This document shows positions 54,886-64,000 of a stretch of DNA of 64,000 nucleotides, piece by piece. The DNA comes from Cliona cf. orientalis (lineage: Eukaryota > Porifera > Demospongiae > Clionaida > Clionaidae), in assembly GCA_963930775.1 (NCBI GenBank), contig OZ005691.1, positions 8,615,000 through 8,678,999 of the forward strand, written 5' to 3'. The notes below the pieces were generated by a model. The model searched no databases. It was not told where the DNA came from and was given only the letters and a program-made list of their open reading frames with translations. Each line of letters starts with the position of its first letter. Positions within the stretch are counted from its first letter, which is position 1. The position numbers and the translations under genes were made by a program.

Positions 54886-55740
54886 GACATCCACTGTACG
54901 TTTTCTGTAGTGCAGGAAATTTCACTTTTTGTCCAGTGAGCCCCTTGTGACAATGCGTGCTATATATAGCGCAAGGCTAGCTTTATTTATCCACGGCATT
55001 ACGTAAGCCAAGAAAACACGTGAAGTTCAACCAACAGTACTTCTCAGAGAAAGTAGCGCTCAGCTTGTAGCTAATCTATTCGCTGGATAGCTACATGCGT
55101 AGGATACTCTACACATTTACTGATTTTCAAGTCCCAGAAGGCTCCAGCGAGGCCCTGAATTTTCTCATAATAACCTCATAGATTACACCATAGGTTTCAT
55201 CATAATTACACCATAATTACCTCATAACCACAGAAAAGTAAATTGCTACTGGGGAGATAATGAACAACTTAGAGACTACATCCTGAGTCCCTCATGAAAA
55301 GTAGCCGCCATAAATTCGAACTAGGACACATCGATAAACTGCGCGCATGCTCCGTACACGCGTATACTGCGGCGCGCGGCTTAAGCCGGTTGACCCGGAC
55401 GTGACCTCCACTGCCATGTGCTAGACTGTATATAAGGAAATCCCCCCAGAGTGCGAGCTCGCCAAAGAAAGCGAACTGAGAGAATCACCATATGTCATCG
55501 ATAGTCTACGATCTCTTCTACGCTAGGTTCGAATTCTGGGTCCGAACACCCTGTCATGCGTGCTAATAGGTTTCATCATAGGTTTCATCATAATTACCTC
55601 ATCGCGCGGCCGAATTGTTTTTTTCTAATTGGGACTCGGGATGTAATTTTACACTACCTGCCCTTTGTGTACTAACTATCACATCCAAATTTATCCTTAT
55701 TATTACAGTGCTTGGGTAGTGCCATATAGCTAACTATTAG

Positions 55741-55804
55741 CCTCGTCCCCAGGCCACTCCCGACGTTTAACATTGAAAAGTTGGCCCGAGAGGCCTGGGG
55801 ATGA
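55741..55804. repeat. Short hairpin GTCCCCAGGCC / GGCCTGGGGATGAC
   Basis: An inverted repeat of about 17 bases per arm with a loop of about 30 bases, lying in the unique centre of foldback structure 2. Probably a small MITE. Confidence 0.5.
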
Positions 55805-55885
55805 CTATTGCCATAATATTATGTCATAACATACATGGTTGCATCCAAAAGTGCATGTATAAAACATTGACCTTGTCTTATACAG

Positions 55886-55993
55886 ATGATAGTCCATTAC
55901 AGCATCAAGCTACTCCGGATCATTCTGTGGAGAAAGTCTTTTCATCTGCTCAAGCACCTGCTTGTATACCTGATGTCAAGCCACCTGCTCATG
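55886..55993 (+). CDS. Candidate internal exon (phase 1-1), possibly of the Death-domain gene
   Basis: After the acceptor TTATACAG, a 108-bp segment reads DDSPLQHQATPDHSVEKVFS... and ends CATG|GTACAT. It starts and ends in phase 1, as does the end of the Death-domain exon at 49131, so splicing would keep the frame. The composition (Pro, Ser, Asp, Glu) is linker-like. It sits in the unique centre of foldback structure 2 and could instead belong to that element. Confidence 0.35.
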
Positions 55994-56024
55994 GTACATG
56001 CATATCCATGCCCATTGGTGTACA

Positions 56025-56285
56025 TACCGTATAGCGGGCAATTTTCGTGGGGTGCTAATTTTCATTATTTTCGTGGTTAACTTGGCAGTCATGAAATTTT
56101 CCCACCCACAAAAATTAATGCCTATGGTCGAGTCCATGATGATGGGCGTGGCCAACACTTTCCAGTGTTAACAAATAACAGTAGCCACTGTTATCCAGTT
56201 GATGGCATCTTCGACATAGCTATTCTTCTATCTCATGCTATTTGTCCAAGTTTCTGCACCCACGAAAATTACCCGCCACACGGTA
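56025..56285. mobile_element. TACCGTATAGCGGGCAATTTTCG-type MITE
   Basis: The left end TACCGTATAGCGGGCAATTT and the right end AAATTACCCGCCACACGGTA are inverted repeats; TTTTCGTGG/CCACGAAAA recurs inside. It is another member of the TACCGTA-ended group with a distinct interior. Confidence 0.75.
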
Positions 56286-56771
56286 TGTTGTATGCACTCT
56301 ATAAAATTAACGGTTATATTATATCATGACCCTTTTCCTTGGGTGGGAGTGTATAAACAGGGGACTGGACTATATAGCTACTTGATTCACCTTTGACCAT
56401 ACAGTAATTGAATGCCAAATCAGCAATTCTTACTAAACCATCCATCACAAGAAGCTACCAGTGATACTGGGAAAGATTGTGTACGTGTCATGCATATTAA
56501 AATGTGATAAGATTGAAGTAGGGAAAAACCTTATTGTGGTTAGTAAAACAAGCATGCTGGCATTAAAAAACAAGACCTAGAAGAAATCTTTCAGTAATCA
56601 GTATACCATGAATAAGACTACATGACCATTTCAATATTATAAACTCTACCTCAAAAATCAATGGTATACAATCTTGTTGAATTTAGCTTGTCCAACTATG
56701 TTCCCATATAATCCTACTTAGTCAATTTTCTTGTGAATGTCTTTAATGTTATTATACCCTTCCCATACAAT

Positions 56772-59290
56772 AATTACGTCCAGAGTCCCAATCAACAAAT
56801 CAATTCGGCCGCTCGATGAGGTAATGATGATGAAATATGATGAAATGTATGATGAAATGATGATGAAACCTATGATGAAATTGGGGTGAAAACTGCTTCA
56901 AAATGTTTAGCGCGCATGACAGGGTGTTGGGATCCAGCTAGAATTCGAACCTAGCGTAGAAGAGATCGTGGACTATCGATGAGATATGGCGATTCTCCCA
57001 GTTCGCTTTCTTTGGCGAGCACGCACTCGGGGGGATTTCCCTATTCAGTCTAGTACATGGCAGGTGGAGGTCACGTCCGGGTCAACCGGCTCAAGCCGCG
57101 CGCCCCAATATTGTACGCGTATACGGAGCATGCGCAGTTTCTCAGTGTGTCCTAGTTCGAATTTATGGCGGCGTACGTATTCGTGTGGGACTCTGGACGT
57201 AGTCTCTAAGTTTTTCATTGTGTCCAGAGTCCCAATTAACAAATCGATTTGGCCGCTCGATGAGGTAATGATGATGAAATATGATGAAACCTATGATGAA
57301 ATTGGGGTGATAACTGCTTCAAAATGTTTAGCGCGCATGACAGGGTGTTGCATGGGACCCAGAATTCGAACCTAGCGTAGAAGAGATCGTGGACTATCGA
57401 TGAGATATGGCGATTCTCCCAGTTTGCTTTCTTTGGTGAGCACGCTCTCGGGGGGATTTCCCTATTCAGTCTAGCATATGGCAGGTGGAGGTCACGTCCG
57501 GGTCAACCGGCTCAACCCGCGTGCCCCAATATTGTACGCGTATACGGAGCATGCGCAATTTGTCAGTGTGTCCTAGTTCGAATCGTGAGGGACTCTGGAC
57601 GTAGTCTCCAAGTTGTTCATTACGTCCAGAGTCCCAATTAGAAAAACGCTTCGGCCGACCGATGAGGTAATTGTGATGTAAAACATGACGAAAATGCGGT
57701 TAAGGCTGTTTCAAAATGTTTAGCACGCATGAAAGCTTGTTGGGACCCAGAATTCGAACGTAGCGTAGAAGAGATAGTGGACTATCGATGAGATATGGCG
57801 ATTCTCCCAGTTCGCTTTCTTTGGCGAGCACGCACTCGGGGGGATTTTCCTATTCAGTCTAGGCACATGGCAAGTGGAGGTCACGTCCGGGTCAACCGGC
57901 TCAAGCCGCGCGCCTCAATATACTCGCATACAGAGCATGCGCAGTCTGTTGACGTGTCCTGGTTCGAATTCTGGCGGGTACAGTAGCGCGATGTGGTACT
58001 TTTCATGAGGGACTCTGGAAGTAGTCTCCAAGTTGTTCATTACGTCCAGAGTCCCAATTAGAAACAAAGAATTCCGCTCTCGCTATGATGAAATTATGAT
58101 GAAATGATGATGAAATCTATGATGAAACCTATGATGTAATTGCTGTGAAACTGTTTCAAAATGTTTAGCTCACATGATAGGGTGTTGGGACCCAGAATTC
58201 GAACCTAGCGTAGAAGACATCGTGGACTATCGATGAGATATGGCGATTTTCTCGGTTCGCTTTCTTTGGCGAGCTCGCACTCGGGGGGATTTCCCTATTC
58301 AGTCGAGCACATGGCAGGTGAAGGTCAACCGGCTCAAGCCGCGCGCCCCGATATTGTACGCATATATGGAGCATGCGCAGTTTGTCGATGTGTCCTAGTT
58401 CGAATTTATGGCGGCGTATTCATGAGGGACTCTGGACGTAGTCTCTAAGTTTTTCATTACGTCCAGAGTCCCAATCAACAAATCGCTATTCAGCCTCGTG
58501 ATGAGGTAATTATGATGAAAATTATGATGATGAAACCTATGATGAAATTGGGGTGAAAACTGCTTCAAAATGTTTAGCGCGCATGACAGGGTGTTGAGAC
58601 CCACAATTCGAACCTAGCGTAGAAGAGATCGTGGACTATCGATGTCATATGGCGATTCGCTTTCTTTGGCGAGCTCACACTCTGGGGGGATTTCCCTATA
58701 CAGTCTAGCACATGGCAGTGGAGGTCACGTCCGGGTCAACTGGCTCAAGCCGCGCGCCCCAATATTGTACGCGTATACGGAGCATGCGCAGTTTGTCGAT
58801 GTGTCCTGGTTCAAATTTATGGCGGCGTATTCGTGAGGGACTCTGGACGTAGTCTCTAAGTTGTTCATTACGTCCAGAGTCCCAATTAACAAATCGATTC
58901 GGCCTCGCGATGAGGTAATTATGATGAATAATGATGAAACCTATGATGAAATTATGATGTAATTGCTGTGAAACTGTTTCAAAATGTTTAGCGCTCATGA
59001 AAGGTTGTTGGGACCCAGAATTCGAACCTAGCGTAGAAGAGATCGTGGACTATCCGATGATATCCTTTTGGCGTTTCTCTCAGTTCGCTTTCTCTAGCGA
59101 GCTCGCTTTCAGGGCAGGGGGATTTCTCTATTCAGTCGAGCACATGGCAGGTGAAGGTCAACCGGCTCAAGCCGCGCGCCCCAATATTGTACGCGTATAC
59201 GGAGCATGCGCAGTTTGTCGATATGTCCTAGTTCAAATTTATGGCGGCGTATTCGTGAGGGACTCTGGACGTAGTCTCTAAGTTGTTCAT
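56772..59290 (+). repeat. Array of ~six 390-445-bp units of the foldback family
   Basis: The word ATGGCGATT (or a close variant such as TTGGCGTTT) marks units at about 56986, 57407, 57795, 58239, 58648 and 59070. Each unit has CAGAATTCGAACCTAGCGTAG, GGGGGATTTCC, CGGCTCAAGCCGCGCGCC, GGAGCATGCGCAGT, a hairpin GGGACTCTGGACGTA / TACGTCCAGAGTCCC and a variable number of ATGATGAAA(CCT) repeats. Short frames in it repeat with the array and are not genes. Confidence 0.9.
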
Positions 59291-59855
59291 TATCTCCCCA
59301 GTAGCAATTTACTTTTCTGTGGTTATGAGGTAATTATAGTGTAATTATGATGAAACCTATGGTGTAATCTATGAGGTAATTATGAGAAAATTCAGGGCCT
59401 CGCTGGAGCCTTTCTGAGACTTGAAAATCAGTAAATATGTAGAGTATCTTACACGTGTATCCAGCGAATAGATTACAAGCTGAGCGCTACTTTCTCTGAG
59501 AAGTACTGTTGGTTGAACTTCACGTGTTTTCTTGGCTTACGTAATGCCATGGATAAATAAAGCTAGCCTTGCGCTATATATAGCACGCATCACTGCCACA
59601 AGGGGCTGGCTCGCGCGCGACTGCAGTAGCGTGACCAACCTGAACTTCGGAAGGAATACTGTGTTGTCGAGTTCGTCTCTGTGCCGATTGAAGCATCGAA
59701 ACTTGTCGCTATCAAGGTTGAGAGTCGATCTTAGACGCCATCTCCATGATTTCTGGGGCCAGTATCGATCGATGTGTACGCATTCTATTGACGACCTTTA
59801 CCACATGCTCCATTGCACTGTGCAGCTACTGGGGAGATGGTCAAGGGTTCATACT

Positions 59856-62294
59856 GTTATTATACATACTGTAATTATTATAGTATAGCTATCATAATGT
59901 ACCAGTGCACCCATGTCATTGCAAATGCATGGAAATAAACTGCAAAAACATTTTTTTCCTACTTAGGATGTCAGTAGGCTAGCCGCTATAATAGTAGCTA
60001 TAATTACATGCTTGACTACACTATATGCCAGCAGATGCACAGGTGTGTTTGTGGTCCAGTCCATCAATTGTTCCAGTCCAGTAGCCTAGTCCACTCACTG
60101 TTAAACTTTATACATGCACTCCCTTCCTCATTTTCATGTTTAGGAGTCCTTACATTTTTTGATTGTTGACCCATTGCAGGATTGTGGAGGGGTTTAATCA
60201 CTAACGAACCACTAGAAAGTGCTATCTAGGACAATGTTATACCTGAGCATTAAAATACCAGCTATATAGCATTGTCAATCGATCTATTATCCAAAGAAGC
60301 TTTCGATAGTCAATGACTAGTATTATTATTTAATTACTACACCATGCTTGAGCATATTATTATCATTTTGTGCGTGAGTGCACATCTAAAGGCTGTGTGT
60401 GTGTGGTCAGTAGATGTGCCTATAGGATGCCGACTTAAATACACAGTTTGAAGTACTTTTCTCTCTGATGAAAAGAACCGAAGAGAAGAGAGTTTTCAAA
60501 GCTTTTTACAATTAATTTTGATTGTCTTTAGCACCAACAACAGCTTGGATCAGTACAAATGGTAGTTTACAGGGCCATAGGAGCCGGTCAGGCTGGTCAG
60601 GCCATGGCCTGGCCACTTGTTGATTGATTTTTAGGTAAAGATCGTCATAACTTCCTTGTGCGCATGCGCAGTAGCTTTTCCCATCAAATCTTGACTATTT
60701 TGTAAGTGATTTTGATTCTTGTCTTCCACGAAACTCCTTGTACTATCTACTTCATCGAATTCTCTCGTAGATTATGAGCCTGACCACTACATTTTTGCTT
60801 CCTACGGCCCTGGTTTATAGGTGGTAATGGCAATAACAGACCAGTCGACATTGATGACGACTATAGCTACCTCGTATGCATGCATGCATGTCGGATAGTT
60901 AATATGTGCTCTCAATGATAGTGGGCAACCCATAATTGAAATGAACCTCACTGATTTTTTAGTGTAAAAAACCAAGAGCTAGATGTTCATCTGTAGCTCA
61001 AATATGCTAGGTAATGTTATATTCACATTAATTGTGCATACTACATGAAGCACTATATTATATCCCCAGTAGCTGCATGGTAATAACGGTGCATGTGGTA
61101 AAAGGTCATGAATGTCGAAGTTCTGGCTGGTTATAATATAATATTATTATGTTTGTAAATTCCTCATTGGTAGTCATCTGTATAGCTTATACCCTCTATG
61201 TGGAAGTGCATTTTTTTAATCCCACATGCATACGCAAGGGATAAAGTAATCAATTCTGTCGTTTGTTGTCGTTGTTGTTGTCGTCCCATAAAAATCAGCT
61301 GATCTGGAGATGTAAACTTGATAGGCTGCATATACTTATAGCCAATTTCATATAATAAACGTCATAACATGAGGATGCAGCGAATGTGCGCAATTCTTTC
61401 CTGCTGGGCAAAAAGGGGCTGAATTGAAGAAAGTTACGATTTATATATCAGAGCCTATCTCGAGGTGTGCAAGCTAGGTGTGGTTGACACACGATTTGTA
61501 TTGCTCCTTATTTAGGAATTAGGAGCAAAGGAGATAACTTATTCTCTTTACATGTGCAAGCCACTTTCATCAGCAGGATTATCCTCTGTGTACTTGAGGA
61601 AATTAAAGGCACTGTATCAGGATATAAGGGCCGGGTGTTACTATTTTCAGAAACATTTAAAATCAACTGCACAACGTGACGTCAGTTGCATGCAGGCACA
61701 GGCAGTCCTCGCGATGTCGATTTCAGTAGCTCTCTCGCCCGATCATGGGCGCAGTGCTACATCAGCCGATCAGGCACGGGTAAGTGGTGACATCACAAAA
61801 TAACAATGCGCGGAGCGCGTATACGGATGTTCACATTTTCCTGGCCCAGAAAAATGCAAAAAATGTCACTAAACTTCACGGTTTCTATTTTTATCCGCTA
61901 TATGCTGATACAGTGCCTTTGAGATGCCTGTAAGTGGAAAATCGACTTCTGTTTGCTGACAATAAACGCTCCACAAACGGAGCAATGCTACCCACCAGCA
62001 GAAGGGAGGAAGTGGACAAGAAGCAACATACTATGTACTGAATGTAAAGTGTACTTCTCGGCTTCCATACCAATGCTCACCCAATGGAGTTTATTTCCAG
62101 ACTTGGTTTACAGAGAACCATGCAGCTTTACATAGTAGCTAATAGTATATGCAATTGCCACTATAGTTATTGTATCGTATTTACTTCAGTGTTTGTACTA
62201 GTTAACTCTAAGGTGTTAGAAGATGCATGGTTGGGTGGGAGGGAACGAGAACAGAATTGTATTTTAGCTGCATACACACACTTTCTGCTTTCAG
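59856..62294. other. Region without a confirmed gene
   Basis: It contains a CAG-ended MITE (listed). There is also a possible 84-bp phase 1-1 exon at 61696-61779 (after TGCATGCAG, ending ACGG|GTAAGT, reading GSPRDVDFSSSLARSW). A 30-bp candidate lies at 60532-60561. Neither small exon can be confirmed without transcripts. A stretch near 61235-61300 resembles one near 6165-6250. Confidence 0.4.
60570..60812. mobile_element. MITE with CAGGGCCATAGGAGC ends and 5-bp target duplication GTTTA
   Basis: The ends CAGGGCCATAGGAGC and GCTTCCTACGGCCCTG are inverted repeats. GTTTA flanks both sides (60565-60569 and 60813-60817). It is 243 bp and non-coding, and shares its duplication length with the elements at 28743 and 48109. 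Confidence 0.85.
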
Positions 62295-62390
62295 GTACCA
62301 TTGGTTCAGCCGGTGAAATATCATTGCTGCAGCCAAAAACTGATCTTGAAATCCCTTCATCATCGTCGCTGCCTTCCATGAAGTTGAATG
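62295..62390 (+). CDS. Candidate internal exon (phase 1-1), possibly of the Death-domain gene
   Basis: After TTTCTGCTTTCAG, a 96-bp segment reads TIGSAGEISLLQPKTDLEIP... and ends AATG|GTAATA. It has a strong pyrimidine tract and symmetric phase 1, compatible with the Death-domain exon 13 kb upstream. The encoded piece is Ser/Pro-rich and has no recognised domain. The gene would continue past the window end. Confidence 0.35.
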
Positions 62391-64000
62391 GTAATACCAA
62401 TGAAGGGACTGAATTGAGCACAATAGCTAGTACTCCCTGTATCAACACGATTCATGTGGTCATGCATGTGATTTGTATGCCACTAGACTAAGTGTTCCTT
62501 TTTGCTGTCACGACTACATTATAGTATGATAACCACAAAAATTACCATATATCTTGAGACCTAGGTACCTGAGCGACTCATAGGCATAACGAATCAATCG
62601 AATTTGGCGAAAAACTGACTTCAGGGGGCTATCTGCAAATCGAGGGATAGCTATACACTTCACGAGCATCACAAATATAGCCTTTTGTTGGCCATCGTAG
62701 ACATGCCTATCGACAGTGCCTACTCAATGCATAGCTAATGCATACTGGCCATGTGCTTTCTGCTCATGTGCACAACTATAAGATAATTATTGTGTAGTAA
62801 AGATTGTCGAAATATTCTAAACAATGCTCGCAATACTATAAATAAAGCTCTAGATTGTTTGGCTGCTAGCTAGCTATCAACACGATTCATGTGGTCATGT
62901 GATTTGTATGACACTAGTGTTACTTTATGCTGTCACGATTACATTATAGTATGATAACCCCGCGCGCATCCACAAGGGGGTAAGGTAGCAGGTTGTGTCA
63001 TCATTGTTAGCACAAAAATTACCATGGATATCTTGCCCTATAGCTATATGGAACCGAATCAGAATGATATGTTGGTACAACAAATTGTAGGTAGTTGGTT
63101 GCACTTTATATCTTCCTAGTCTAGATTTGGGGCAGTGAAAGAATTAGTGGGTATTTGGCTGACATAGTTATCATCGTCTATTGACTAAGCAACATTTACA
63201 CTAGATTCACTGTGGTACACAAAATTAGATCTAGCTACATATTGCACGGTCTATACATCTCTATTATATACAAGGAGTGAGGCTCATTTGCTCACTAATT
63301 CCTTGCTTTGTCAGAGTTCTTTGGAACACATTTCTATGCTTTCAAGCGGTTATATATAGCTAGTAACTTTACGATAGTGTAGGAAACTTTTCGTGTCCTT
63401 GCCTACTGCTTTGGTGCCCTTTTTCTTTCAGGATCCCAGGTGTAATTTCATTTGTAGCCTTTTGGGTGCTGGCCAGTTCAGACAAGATGGTGAGAAGGGC
63501 TTATCATAGACTCAGTAGACTCGATAAGTAGGGATGGCATGGGCACTCCCATATAAATTATAAACGCCCAAATATATCAAAACAGGTAACTTTGTGAACT
63601 TTCTAAGTGCCAAAATCAAAATCCCCCGCAAATTATCTATCTATTGAGACCAAGATCATTCATAAAAATTAGAGCTCTGTAGAGCACATAACCCGCACAC
63701 TCTAGCTGTAGCTAGTCACTATAGCACCTAGCGTAGTATTGCAACATTCTGCTGTCTGTGGCATACTATAGCTGTTTTATGACTTGATAACCCTTTCCAA
63801 CACTGAACTTGAGCATGCGCAGTCACATCAGCATACTATTATGCCAATAGAGTGGGTGTGGTCGATAAACCACAGGCATGCTGAATGGAAAATGCACGAT
63901 TTATAACACTAGTAAGCCTTTTTGAGCACTTCGAAACACGTACAAACCAGTTTTTCACCAATATCTACTGATTGGTTGTGCTAGCTTACAGCACACACAG
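62391..64000. other. Window end: dispersed repeats, no confirmed gene
   Basis: 62500-62785 is the reverse copy of the repeat at 51555-51845. About 90 bases (TCAACACGATTCATGTGGTC ... CATTATAGTATGATAACC) occur at about 62443-62534 and again at 62877-62961. AGAGCTCT.TAGAGCACATA occurs at about 63670 and also near 51342. No further feature is supported. Confidence 0.5.

Larger units (their letters stand above)
52952..54938. mobile_element. CACTA-like element, 1987 bp, 3-bp target duplication AGC
   Basis: Begins CACTGGACTAAGAGAGAG and ends CACTTTTTGTCCAGTG; the outer 8 bases are perfect inverted repeats and a TTTCCT word follows at both sides. AGC flanks the element (52949-52951 and 54939-54941). 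The interrupted foldback terminal repeat resumes exactly after it when compared with the intact right repeat. CAC-starting ends, a 3-bp duplication and subterminal AGGAAAT/TTTCCT repeats are CACTA/EnSpm hallmarks. It carries a small spliced frame on the minus strand and a minisatellite, but no recognisable transposase. Confidence 0.85.
52703..59855. mobile_element. Foldback structure 2: long inverted ends, unit arrays and a unique centre
   Basis: The left end AGTATGAACCCTTGACCATC (52703) and the right end GATGGTCAAGGGTTCATACT (59855) are inverted, and homology continues inward for about 560 bases. The right terminal repeat (59290-59855) is continuous. The left one is split at 52951/54939 by a CACTA-like insertion. 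Inside the left end lies one ~390-bp unit in inverse orientation (about 55250-55640). A unique centre (55640-56770) and an array of about six direct units (56772-59290) follow. It is the same family as 21304-23930 but larger. Either it is one element with a cargo-bearing centre or two elements facing each other. Confidence 0.7.

Noticed and set aside
56986-59281. Repeated short frames such as MAILPVRFLWRARTRGDFP
   Set aside because: They recur with the ~400-bp array and are broken by indels in most units, so they are by-products of the repeat.

Overview
The window looks like metazoan nuclear DNA from a sponge-like (demosponge) genome. It is AT-rich, and its genes have short introns with GT-AG borders. 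Two of the gene types are expanded in sponges: a Death-NACHT-LRR receptor and a polymorphic-outer-membrane-protein-like beta-helix receptor with a multi-pass C-terminus. The organism is inferred from gene content only; I could not search a database.

Layout: 2.0-5.4 kb holds a minus-strand NLR-like gene with transmembrane segments between its Death and NACHT domains and one reading-frame break. 5.8-9.35 kb (minus) is a complete seven-exon NDUFS3 gene (mitochondrial complex I). It is head-to-head with a complete seven-exon CTDP1/FCP1 gene (RNA polymerase II CTD phosphatase) at 9.8-16.2 kb (plus). Next come an unrecognised two-exon secreted-protein gene (16.8-20.2 kb, minus) and a lone plus-strand first exon (20.5 kb). 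A foldback element with ~0.5-kb inverted ends (21.3-23.9 kb) directly borders a segmental duplication (23.9-30.0 kb). The duplication copies the last three CTDP1 exons and the whole secreted-protein gene; both copies carry frameshifts. 31.8-36.5 kb (minus) is the beta-helix/multi-TM receptor gene, broken near its end by one base in a T run. A third, decayed copy of the secreted-protein gene (37.1-40.2 kb) has a non-LTR retrotransposon remnant in its intron.

From 40.8 to 48 kb the DNA is mostly transposon-derived: a four-level nest of inverted-repeat elements, a tRNA-derived SINE, a 193-nt palindrome and several MITEs, with a few candidate exons of an unidentified minus-strand gene. At 48.7 kb a Death-domain gene starts on the plus strand; phase-1 candidate exons downstream may belong to it. 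52.7-59.9 kb is a second, larger foldback structure with arrays of ~400-bp units. One of its inverted ends is interrupted by a ~2-kb CACTA-like element that carries a small spliced reading frame. The last 4 kb holds MITEs, dispersed repeats and candidate exons.

The two housekeeping genes (NDUFS3, CTDP1) form a stable divergent pair. The rest is a fast-changing mix of receptor-like and secreted-protein genes broken up and duplicated among mobile elements.
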